Shown here: piece by piece, positions 1-7,125 of the stretch | Numbering within the stretch: the first letter of the stretch is position 1 | Layout of the letters: every line of letters starts with the position of its first letter | DNA from: HXMU1420-2 sp017643305 | GTDB lineage: Bacteria > Pseudomonadota > Alphaproteobacteria > Rhodobacterales > Rhodobacteraceae | Direction: 5' to 3' | Length of the DNA stretch: 64,000 nt | NCBI GenBank assembly: GCA_965217135.1 | Contig: OZ244249.1 | Coordinates: forward strand, 1,054,001-1,118,000 | Translations under genes and position numbers: made by a program | The notes under the pieces: generated by a model | Databases searched by the model: none | What the model was told of the DNA's origin: nothing | Seen by the model: the letters and a program-made list of their open reading frames with translations, nothing else

Positions 1-1
1 C

Positions 2-454
2 TGGGCGGCGGTCCAGTCGGGCACGCATATGATTTACCACGCTGCGGGTTGGCTGGAGGGTGGGCTGATCGCGTCGCCCGAGAAATTCATTATGGATTGC
101 GAAATTCTCCAGCAAATCCAGCGCTATATGGACCCAATGACCTTTGCCACTGGCCCGGATGACATTGCGCTGGACGCTATCCGCGAAGTTGGGTCCAACG
201 GCCACTTCTTTGGCATCCAGCACACGCAGGATCGCTACACCACCGCGTTCTACCAGCCGTTTCTGAGCGATTGGAAAAACTTCGAAGCTTGGGAAGCCGG
301 TGGCGCGATCTGGACGCCGGAACGCGCGCATGTGCTCTACAAGCAGATCCTCGCAGAGTTCGAAGCCCCGCCGCTACCGGACAAAATCCATGGTGAATTG
401 AAAGCGTTCGTGACCCGCCGAAAGGAAGAAGGTGGCGCACCAACCGACTTTTAG
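2..454 (+). CDS. Trimethylamine methyltransferase family protein, C-terminal part
   Basis: Only the last ~150 residues are in the window; the frame is open from base 2 and ends with TAG at 454. The fragment contains HAAGWLEGGL, which I recognise from the end of the MttB TIM barrel, followed by the usual helical tail ending in a charged stretch (VTRRKEEGG). MttB-family enzymes transfer a methyl group from trimethylamine or, in non-pyrrolysine members, from betaine-like compounds to a corrinoid protein in the cytoplasm. Whether this one has pyrrolysine cannot be judged because that part lies outside the window. The Met at base 29 is internal, not a start. In a marine Roseobacter a role in methylated-amine or betaine demethylation is likely (inference). 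Confidence 0.85.
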   Translation, partial: WAAVQSGTHMIYHAAGWLEGGLIASPEKFIMDCEILQQIQRYMDPMTFATGPDDIALDAIREVGSNGHFFGIQHTQDRYTTAFYQPFLSDWKNFEAWEAGGAIWTPERAHVLYKQILAEFEAPPLPDKIHGELKAFVTRRKEEGGAPTDF

Positions 455-504
455 GCCGGTTTGCGACCCGGAAAGTTACTAAAATTCTAACTGTTGGCGC
501 TTTG

Positions 505-528
505 TTAACGCCTTGCCGCAATAGTTAA
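505..528. promoter_or_regulatory. Possible CtrA half-sites upstream of the H-NOX gene
   Basis: TTAACG at 505-510 and, on the minus strand, TTAACTAT (521-528) lie 23-46 bases before the start codon of the H-NOX-like gene. They resemble the CtrA half-site TTAACCAT recalled for Rhodobacterales, but the spacing is not that of the full TTAA-N7-TTAA site. This is a weak call based on motif resemblance only. Confidence 0.3.
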
Positions 529-550
529 TCCCAGTGAATGGGGTAACGAT

Positions 551-1138
551 ATGCATGGTTTGATCAACAAGGCGGTGCAGACATTTGTCTGCCATACCTA
601 CGGTAATGACCGGTGGGCCAGCGTGGCCTCCGCCGCAGGGCTGGAACCGCCGGAATTCGAAGCCATGCTATGGTATGATGACGCTCTGACTGATGCAGTG
701 CTGGATGCTTTACGACACGAATTGGCTCGTAATCTGGACGATGTTTTGGAAGATTTGGGCACTTACCTTGTCTCTCATCCCGGAGTTGCCCGTTTGCGCC
801 GATTATTGCGGTTCAGCGGCGTCACTTACGTGGATTTCCTGCATTCGCTCGATGATTTGCCGGATCGCGCGCGGCTGGCGGTCGCAGACCTGAACCTGCC
901 GACACTGGAGCTCCGTGAACACCCGGCGGGCGAATTCAGCCTTACGGTCGGCAGCGGCATTCCCGGTTTTGCCAACGTGATGATGGGAATTTTGCGCACA
1001 ATGGCTGATGACTATGGGGCGTTGGCGTTTATTGAATACAAGGGCCGCAGCCAGGGGTCAGACGTGATCGCCATTCGGCTGGTGGATGTCAGCTTTACCA
1101 AGGGACGCGAATTTGACCTTGGGGCTGCCGCCCCATGA
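551..1138 (+). CDS. H-NOX-like (heme NO-binding domain) protein without heme ligand
   Basis: 195 residues, the size of a stand-alone H-NOX domain, beginning MHGLINKAVQTFV as these domains do. H-NOX proteins normally bind heme through a proximal His and a YxSxR motif and sense NO or O2. Here the proximal position (after FLHSLDD) is Pro104 instead of His, and the stretch where YxSxR should lie (about 128-140, SLTVGSG) has neither Tyr nor Arg. The fold looks intact but canonical heme binding is unlikely. The next gene is a diguanylate cyclase with an HNOBA-like N-terminus, starting inside this gene's stop codon (ATGA), so the two proteins are probably partners. Ligand and function are unknown; it may act by protein contact alone. 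Confidence 0.85.
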   Translation: MHGLINKAVQTFVCHTYGNDRWASVASAAGLEPPEFEAMLWYDDALTDAVLDALRHELARNLDDVLEDLGTYLVSHPGVARLRRLLRFSGVTYVDFLHSLDDLPDRARLAVADLNLPTLELREHPAGEFSLTVGSGIPGFANVMMGILRTMADDYGALAFIEYKGRSQGSDVIAIRLVDVSFTKGREFDLGAAAP

Positions 1139-2214
1139 CCGACGCGACCATCCCGGAAGCTGTTTTGCACAACTTTTGCCCGATGTATGTCCGGCTGAAT
1201 GAAACCGGTCACATCATCAGCTGCGGTGCCACGGTTCAGAAGTTCCGCCCCGAGGCTGACCTTTGTGGTCAGCGGTTTCTGGAGGTGTTCGAACTGACCC
1301 GCCCGCGTCGGGTGTCGTCTGTCGCCGAGATGCTGGACCGTTCCGGGTCCCGCCTACATCTGCAATTTCGAACCGAACCTCGCACCTCACTCAGCGGTAC
1401 GGCTGTTCCGCTGCCTGATGGCGGTGCGCTGGTCAACCTGTCGCCGGGCATTGCCGTGATCGAAGCGGTGCGAGACTACGCCCTGTCTGGTACCGATTTC
1501 CCGGTCACCGATCTGGCCGTCGAACTGTTGTTTCTGGTAGAAGCCAACACTGCCGCGATGGAGGCGTCCCGACACCTGAACCTGCGTCTTCAGGGGGCTA
1601 AGATCGCCGCCGAAGAGCAAGCCTATACCGATACGCTGACGGGGTTGAAAAACCGCCGTGCACTTGAACACATCCTCGCGCGGCTCAGAATCACGCACGC
1701 GTCTTTTGCGCTGCTGCACCTGGACCTCGATTGTTTCAAATCGGTGAATGACACGAGGGGCCACTCGGCAGGTGACCACGTGCTGCAACAGGTGGCGCAC
1801 CGAATGGTCCACGAAACCCGCGACAGCGACACCATCGCGAGCGTGGGCGGGGATGAATTCGTGCTGATCCTCGAGGGCATCGAAGACTGCGAAAGGCTGG
1901 ACCGGATCGCGTCACGCCTGATTGCCCGCATCGAAGACCCGATCCTGTTCGAGGGACAGACTTGCTGCGTTTCCGCCAGTATCGGGATCGCCCTGTCCGG
2001 GCAGCGTATAGATGGCGAAGTGGCCAAGCTGGTCGAAGACGCAGATACCGCGCTTTACGCGGCCAAGGCCGCGGGCCGAGGATGCTACAGATTTTTTGAC
2101 CATCAGGCAGAGCCGACTTTTCACGCTGACCTGCAACCTGCCAATGACCGACGCGAACCTGGCGGAACGGCAGGGGAGGTCAGCTCGGGGCGTGGACGCA
2201 GCGGTTCGGCTTGA
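1135..2214 (+). CDS. Diguanylate cyclase with HNOBA-like sensor domain
   Basis: 359 residues. Residues ~8-150 look like the heme-NO-binding-associated (HNOBA) PAS-like domain and helix that pair with H-NOX proteins; residues ~162-330 are a GGDEF domain making c-di-GMP from GTP. The active-site loop reads SVGGDEF (GGDEF at 238-242), the LDLDCFKSVND metal/substrate segment is present, and an inhibitory RxxD site (Arg229-Asp232) sits five residues before GGDEF, so the enzyme should be active and product-inhibited. The start overlaps the H-NOX stop (ATGA). The 3' end overlaps the convergent trmO gene by 35 bases. No membrane segment, so cytoplasmic. Confidence 0.9.
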   Translation: MTDATIPEAVLHNFCPMYVRLNETGHIISCGATVQKFRPEADLCGQRFLEVFELTRPRRVSSVAEMLDRSGSRLHLQFRTEPRTSLSGTAVPLPDGGALVNLSPGIAVIEAVRDYALSGTDFPVTDLAVELLFLVEANTAAMEASRHLNLRLQGAKIAAEEQAYTDTLTGLKNRRALEHILARLRITHASFALLHLDLDCFKSVNDTRGHSAGDHVLQQVAHRMVHETRDSDTIASVGGDEFVLILEGIEDCERLDRIASRLIARIEDPILFEGQTCCVSASIGIALSGQRIDGEVAKLVEDADTALYAAKAAGRGCYRFFDHQAEPTFHADLQPANDRREPGGTAGEVSSGRGRSGSA

Positions 2215-2647
2215 TATCCAGCAGAGGCGTATTGTCCAGGCAATCCAACCCGCGCACCAGCACCGCATCTTCGCGAAGCTCCACTATGGCCACACGCGAC
2301 AGACCAATTGGATTGGGGCGCACAGGCGACCGGATTGCAAAAGTCCCAACCGGCGCATTGCTGTGACCCGGCCGCTGATGCACCAGGTCCCTGCGCGACT
2401 GGTCCAGCCAATAGAGTACGTCGCCAAAGCCGAACTTCTCCAGCCCCACCAAAGCAAGCCGCCATTTTTCCGCGATCTCCAGCGTGCAAACCGGCCCGGC
2501 CTCCATATCCCCCTGGCGAGGGCAATCGGCGCGGGTCTGGAATGGTGTGCGAATGCGACCGATGAATTGCAGGCTGGCGTCAGACACCACTGGTCCTTCG
2601 ACGGCGACTTCCCCAGGCCTGATCCCGTAACGGTCCTGTTCCGACAT
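2180..2647 (-). CDS. trmO: tRNA (N6-threonylcarbamoyladenosine37-N6)-methyltransferase, TsaA/TrmO family
   Basis: 155 residues from an ATG preceded by a good ribosome site (GGGGGTAAGGAC). The family signature RSPVRPNPIGLS is present, with the nearby LLDIKPN strand and early IGRIRTPF. TrmO uses S-adenosylmethionine to methylate t6A37 of some threonine tRNAs. The gene starts only four bases after the stop of the membrane-protein gene upstream, so the two are likely co-transcribed. The 3' end overlaps the convergent diguanylate cyclase gene. The open frame extends upstream of the chosen start, but that part overlaps the neighbour and has no ribosome site. Confidence 0.88.
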   Translation of the reverse strand: MSEQDRYGIRPGEVAVEGPVVSDASLQFIGRIRTPFQTRADCPRQGDMEAGPVCTLEIAEKWRLALVGLEKFGFGDVLYWLDQSRRDLVHQRPGHSNAPVGTFAIRSPVRPNPIGLSRVAIVELREDAVLVRGLDCLDNTPLLDIKPNRCVHAPS

Positions 2648-2651
2648 GTCC

Positions 2652-3665
2652 TTACCCCCCACAAATGTTTTGCAAAAGCACCCAATCCCGGTCAGCCAGC
2701 ACTGGATCCGGCGTGCGCCCCGCCATCGGATCCGCCTCAATCAAAGGCAGCACCGTTTCGCCGGTCACATCACGGGCATAGGCATAAGGCGTGGACGGCA
2801 GCGACACTGCTCCGAAGGCCGCCAGCATCAGGTCATCGGGCACCTCGGGCTGTGCGGTGGTCAGCACTTGCGCGGCATAAGCATCCAGCGTGCCCTGGTC
2901 GATCGTGCCCGTGGTCAGCAGGCGAAACGCGGCAATCGGGCCGCTTTGTTCCAGCAGATGACGCAGTGGATCAATCGTCATCATCTGCACCCGTTCGCGT
3001 AACACGTAGCCCGCGACAACAGCCGGGTCTTCGTAATCTTCGATCAGCGCCTTGTTCAGCACCACAATGTTGCCTGGCAGGTGGCGGCTGTCTTCCAGCC
3101 CGGTCTGCATGACCACGATCTTGCGTACGCCCGTCCGTGCTTCCAACCTGTTCACGGCAGCGCGGGTATCGCCCGTGTCGCAGGCCGCGCCGGTGACACG
3201 TTCAATCCGGCCCAGCAGATCCTCTCCAATCTCCTGCCGCTTGATGTCTGGTACCACCGACACTGTATGCGACACCAGCGCATCGGGCAGCACAAACACC
3301 GTGGCCAACACAATTGCCAGCGTGATCGTGATCCCGCTGAACAGCCGCAGCCGCCCGGGCCGGGGCCGGGCGCGTTCCACCGCGTGGCGCAGTTTTTCGA
3401 TGGCGGCGATCATCTCTGCCTCACCATCGGACAGCTCCAGGGTTTCGCCGGGATCCCCGTCCGGGGCAAAGATCGCGGGGCTTTCGCCGGGGTTCAGTCG
3501 GTCGACCGCGGCCAGGCTCCAATGCGTGAGTGCGGTATTGTTGATATCCGTGATCGTCAGCGTTGCATCGCCGATGGACACAAAAACCTCGCGCCGCTGG
3601 TCGTCAGCAGTGGGGCGCCACAGGCCGGTCGCTTCGAGCCTTTGGTATTCGCGCAAGGCGGTCAT
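2652..3665 (-). CDS. Membrane protein with degenerate M48-like peptidase domain
   Basis: 337 residues from ATG at 3665. The N-terminal ~100 residues are soluble; one transmembrane helix follows at ~107-127; the rest is predicted periplasmic. The segment at ~180-228 (VVMQTG...GNIVVLNKALIEDYEDPAVVAGYVLRERV, shown with a gap) has the spacing of M48 metalloproteases, where a strand and helix precede the HExxH zinc motif. Here the position of HExxH reads LRERV, so zinc binding is lost. I do not know a function; it looks like a conserved Rhodobacteraceae protein of the pseudo-protease type. It sits immediately upstream of trmO in the same direction. Confidence 0.7.
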   Translation of the reverse strand: MTALREYQRLEATGLWRPTADDQRREVFVSIGDATLTITDINNTALTHWSLAAVDRLNPGESPAIFAPDGDPGETLELSDGEAEMIAAIEKLRHAVERARPRPGRLRLFSGITITLAIVLATVFVLPDALVSHTVSVVPDIKRQEIGEDLLGRIERVTGAACDTGDTRAAVNRLEARTGVRKIVVMQTGLEDSRHLPGNIVVLNKALIEDYEDPAVVAGYVLRERVQMMTIDPLRHLLEQSGPIAAFRLLTTGTIDQGTLDAYAAQVLTTAQPEVPDDLMLAAFGAVSLPSTPYAYARDVTGETVLPLIEADPMAGRTPDPVLADRDWVLLQNICGG

Positions 3666-3718
3666 TTTTTCTTCAGGCCTGCTCTGCCTCGGGTTTTGGA
3701 TCCGTACCACAGGACATC

Positions 3719-3737
3719 CCGGGCGGTAAACGCCCGG
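3719..3737. terminator. Hairpin between acyl-CoA synthetase and membrane-protein genes
   Basis: A 7-bp GC-rich stem (CCGGGCG / CGCCCGG) with loop GTAAA lies just past the stop codon of the minus-strand synthetase. There is no clear T-run, so termination is only a possibility. Confidence 0.3.
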
Positions 3738-3749
3738 TCGCTGTGTGGA

Positions 3750-5378
3750 TCAGCCCAGATCAGCCGCAGTTTTCCGAAGAACAAATTTTTGGATCTTCCC
3801 GGTGGAGGTCTTGGGCAGCTCCTGAAACACCACACGCTTGGGGGCCTTGAACCCGGCCAGCGTCTGCCGTGAAAATGCGATCAGCCCGGCTTCGTCCACC
3901 GTGGCGCCTTCCTTGAGCTCGACAAAGGCGCAGGGCACTTCGCCCCATTTTTCATCTGGCTTGGCAACCACAGCGGCCAGCAGCACGTCGGCATGATCCA
4001 TCAGTACGCCTTCCACCTCGACCGAACTGATATTTTCTCCGCCCGAAATGATGATGTCCTTCGACCGGTCCTGAATTTGGATGTAGCTGTCCGGATGTTG
4101 CACGGCGATGTCACCGGAATGGAAATACCCACCCTTGAACGCCTCTTCCGTCGCCTCGGGGTTCTTGAGGTAGCCTTTCATCACACCATTGCCCCGGAAC
4201 ATGATTTCGCCCTGGGCTTTCCCATCCATGGGGACCTGCGCCATGGTTTCATCCATGACTGTGATATGTTCGAAAATCGGCATCGCCACGCCCTGACGCG
4301 CCTTGATCGCGGCCCTGTCGGCCCCTTGCAGATCATCCCATTGCGGTCCCCACGTGCATTCGGTCGCCGGCCCGTAGGTTTCGGTCAGCCCGTACACCTG
4401 CGTGACATTGAACCCCATCGGTTCGATCTTGGAGAGGGTGGCCGGGGCAGGGGGCGCACCAGCAGTAAACACCTCCACTATATGGTCGAAATCGCGCCGC
4501 TCGGCTTCGGGCGAATTGACCAGCATGTTGAGAACGATAGGCGCACCGCCGAAATGGGTAACGCCCTCATCCGCAATCGCATCGAAAATTGCGGGCGCAG
4601 TGATGTCGCGGCAGCAGACAACCGTGCCGCCCACCATGGGGATCATCCACGGATGGCACCATGCGTTGCAGTGGAACAGCGGTACGATGGTCAGGTAGCG
4701 GGGCCGCAGCACCATGCGCCAGCTCAGGATCTGGCCCATCGCGTTTAAATAGGCGCCGCGATGGTGGTAAACGACCCCTTTGGGCTTTCCGGTGGTTCCA
4801 GAGGTGTAGTTCAAGCAGATGGATTCCCATTCATCTTCCGGCATGATCCAGTCAAACTGCGGGTCGCCTTCGGCGATCATCGCCTCGTATGTCACATGTC
4901 GCCCGGTGGCGGGAAAACCAGCCTGGTCGTCAGGCACTTCGATGATTTCGGGTTCGGTCCCGTCCATACGCGCCACGGCAGTCTCGACAACCTCCAGAAA
5001 CTGGGTGTCAGCGAGAACAATCTTGGCCCCACCATGGCCCAGAATGTAAGAAATTGTATCGGCATCCAGCCGGGTGTTGATTGTGTTCAGAACGGCACCG
5101 CAGGCTGGAACGCCGAAATGGGCCTCGGTCTGAGCGGGCAGGTTGGGAATAACGGTCGACACCACATCCCCCGGCTGCACCCCGCGTGCGGCCAGAGCCC
5201 CGGCAAGGCGGGTGCAGCGGTCGATATATTCTGCATAGGTCTTGCGATGCGTGCCATAAACCACGGCCAGTTCGTTGGCGTAGATCATTGCAGCACGACG
5301 CAAGGTCGACAGCGGCGTGAGGGGGACATAATTGGCGTGGTTTTTCTCCAGCCCCGTTTCATCCTGCATCCAGCCCAT
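3750..5378 (-). CDS. Acyl-CoA synthetase, DmdB-like (AMP-forming)
   Basis: 542 residues, full length for a class I adenylate-forming ligase. Core motifs are present: P-loop YTSGTTGKPKGVVYHH, YGLTETYG, the SGGENISS motif before the C-terminal domain, and the catalytic lysine motif TSTGKIQKF near the end. The segment VPLFHCNAWCHPW and overall length resemble DmdB, the methylmercaptopropionate-CoA ligase of the DMSP demethylation route. Many medium-chain acyl-CoA synthetases in roseobacters share these features, so the substrate is not certain. It is transcribed on its own, with a sulfotransferase gene diverging upstream. A role in activating short acids for the acyl-CoA dehydrogenase and thiolase genes nearby is plausible (inference). 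Confidence 0.88.
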   Translation of the reverse strand: MGWMQDETGLEKNHANYVPLTPLSTLRRAAMIYANELAVVYGTHRKTYAEYIDRCTRLAGALAARGVQPGDVVSTVIPNLPAQTEAHFGVPACGAVLNTINTRLDADTISYILGHGGAKIVLADTQFLEVVETAVARMDGTEPEIIEVPDDQAGFPATGRHVTYEAMIAEGDPQFDWIMPEDEWESICLNYTSGTTGKPKGVVYHHRGAYLNAMGQILSWRMVLRPRYLTIVPLFHCNAWCHPWMIPMVGGTVVCCRDITAPAIFDAIADEGVTHFGGAPIVLNMLVNSPEAERRDFDHIVEVFTAGAPPAPATLSKIEPMGFNVTQVYGLTETYGPATECTWGPQWDDLQGADRAAIKARQGVAMPIFEHITVMDETMAQVPMDGKAQGEIMFRGNGVMKGYLKNPEATEEAFKGGYFHSGDIAVQHPDSYIQIQDRSKDIIISGGENISSVEVEGVLMDHADVLLAAVVAKPDEKWGEVPCAFVELKEGATVDEAGLIAFSRQTLAGFKAPKRVVFQELPKTSTGKIQKFVLRKTAADLG

Positions 5379-5503
5379 GCGTTTCTCCCTTGATCGGCCG
5401 TTTCACGGTCCATTTTGGTATAAAGCCAAGCCTGTGTTCTTGGGAAGGGGGCGGGTGAGAAACGGGAATTGCGCTTGGGTACGGGTCCGGTATCGTCTGG
5501 GTC

Positions 5504-6151
5504 ATGATCATTAGCACCGGACGCAATTACGTCTTTGTCCACATTCCCAAGACTGGCGGCACGGCCATGGCGATGGCGCTGGAGGATCGGGCGATGAAAG
5601 ACGACATTCTGATCGGGGATACGCCAAAGGCCCGCAACCGCCGCCGCCGGTTGAAGGATCTAGAGGCGCGGGGGCGATTGTGGAAACATTCTACGCTCGC
5701 CGATATTGATGGTGTCCTGCCCGCCGGGACACTGGAGCAGATGTTCGCCTTCACGCTTGTGCGCAACCCTTGGGACCGGATGGTCAGTTATTATCACTGG
5801 CTGCGGGAGCAATCGTTTGACCATACCGCCGTCCAACTGGCCGGAGCGCTGAGTTTTACCGACTTTGTCCAGCACGCGCACACCCAGACGGCGCTGCGCA
5901 GATGGCCCGCCGCCGCCTACATGCGCCGGGCAGACGGAACCGAACAATGTGCCGCCTATATCCGGCTGGAACATTTTGCGCAGGACGTGGCCCCTCTGAC
6001 GACGCATCTGGGGTTCACTCCTGACCTGCCGCGCACAAATGAATCGAGCCGGGACGCCGATTATCGCGGCTATTATTCCGACGTAGCGGCGGACATGGTG
6101 GCCGAGGCTTGCGCGGAAGATATCGCACGGTTCGACTATCGCTTTGATTGA
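5504..6151 (+). CDS. Sulfotransferase family 2 domain protein
   Basis: 215 residues. The 5'-PAPS phosphosulfate loop HIPKTGGTAM sits at residues ~13-22, and the 3'-phosphate-binding segment LVRNPWDRMVSYYHW at ~85-99, as in carbohydrate sulfotransferases of this family. It would transfer sulfate from PAPS to a hydroxyl group, most likely on a surface polysaccharide or small metabolite; the acceptor cannot be read. No signal peptide or membrane helix. It stands alone, divergent from the acyl-CoA synthetase gene. Confidence 0.82.
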   Translation: MIISTGRNYVFVHIPKTGGTAMAMALEDRAMKDDILIGDTPKARNRRRRLKDLEARGRLWKHSTLADIDGVLPAGTLEQMFAFTLVRNPWDRMVSYYHWLREQSFDHTAVQLAGALSFTDFVQHAHTQTALRRWPAAAYMRRADGTEQCAAYIRLEHFAQDVAPLTTHLGFTPDLPRTNESSRDADYRGYYSDVAADMVAEACAEDIARFDYRFD

Positions 6152-6250
6152 GCGGTTTGTTTCGAGGCCCAACACGGTATCTACAAACCTTTTAAAATTG
6201 TTCGGTATTCTCGAAACAGCGCCACAATCTTTTCATTTTGTGACCGCGCC

Positions 6251-6258
6251 TTAACCCT
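6251..6258 (+). promoter_or_regulatory. Possible CtrA half-site before the Hint-like gene
   Basis: TTAACCCT, one mismatch from the recalled TTAACCAT half-site, 64 bases before the ATG at 6322. Chance occurrence of an 8-mer with one mismatch is easy, so this is only a candidate. Confidence 0.22.
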
Positions 6259-6321
6259 TCGAATCGCCAAGCGTCATCCTGCAAGACTGGTACGCTGATC
6301 GGGCCGCATCTGGGGAAGAAC

Positions 6322-6999
6322 ATGTTCGATTGGATCAAGGGTGAAACCGCCCAAACCGACTTGGAAAACGACACTGCACTGTCCGGTGACGGCTACCTTA
6401 TCACGGGTCAGAACGGGTTGCTGGCGGGCACGCATGTTGTCTCCAACCTGGGCTGGCGCAAGGTCGAAGCGCTGAGCATTGGGGACAAGGTTCTAACCTT
6501 CGACAACGCCATGCAGACCGTGACTGGCATCCAACGGGAAACGCTGTGGATCGCCGAGGCCAGTCAGTCACATCCGGAAACTCTGCCGGTTCACGTAACA
6601 AGTGGCGCTCTGAACAACCGTCGGGACCTGTGGCTAATGTCGGGACAAGGGCTGATGATCGAAAGCGATTCCGCCATGGACGCGCTGGGCGACCCATTTG
6701 CTGTGATCGCGGCGCAAGTGCTGACCGGCTATCGTGGCATCACCCGGGCGGCTCCTGCTGGAAAGCTTGAAATCGTGATCCTTTCCTTCGCTCGGGATGA
6801 GGTGATCTATGTCGAAGGCGGTTTGCTGGCCTATTGCCCCTTGCCGCGCGATATCCTGCTACCCGCAGGAGCATCCAACGAAGACCTCTACGACGTTCTC
6901 GATCTCGAAGAAGGTCGCGGGTTGGTTCAGCAGATGATTGCGGGCCAGCAGACGCGCGGTTTTACCTATGAACGGGATGAAGTGGCCTGCCTGTCCTGA
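6322..6999 (+). CDS. Hint-domain protein lacking catalytic residues
   Basis: 225 residues. Residues ~32-70 match the first block of roseobacter Hint proteins (GTHVVSNLGWRKVEALSIGD then VLTFD), and ~90-112 the second block (HVTSGALNNRRDLWLMSGQG). In active Hint domains the first block starts with Cys (CFTPGT) and the second ends SPQH. Here the Cys position is Gly32 (GLLAGT) and the His position is Gly110, so self-cleavage is not expected. Roseobacters encode many such proteins, often as C-terminal parts of secreted or calcium-binding proteins, but this one has no signal peptide and no repeat region. Function unknown. Confidence 0.75.
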   Translation: MFDWIKGETAQTDLENDTALSGDGYLITGQNGLLAGTHVVSNLGWRKVEALSIGDKVLTFDNAMQTVTGIQRETLWIAEASQSHPETLPVHVTSGALNNRRDLWLMSGQGLMIESDSAMDALGDPFAVIAAQVLTGYRGITRAAPAGKLEIVILSFARDEVIYVEGGLLAYCPLPRDILLPAGASNEDLYDVLDLEEGRGLVQQMIAGQQTRGFTYERDEVACLS

Positions 7000-7044
7000 T
7001 GGACAGGTCAAAGTCCTGGATCCGGCAGCCGCGGCGACAAAAAT

Positions 7045-7090
7045 ATTACGAAAAGTAAAGGCCGACCGGGCGCATTGCTCGGTCGGCCTT
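7045..7090 (-). terminator. Rho-independent terminator of the fadJ operon
   Basis: A perfect 10-bp stem, AAGGCCGACC (7058-7067) with GGTCGGCCTT (7081-7090), is followed on the minus strand by a T-rich stretch (CTTTTCGTAATATTTTT). It lies 36 bases beyond the fadJ stop codon. Confidence 0.85.
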
Positions 7091-7125
7091 CGCTTGTGTC
7101 TGGTGCCCTCCGGCACCGAAAAGGA

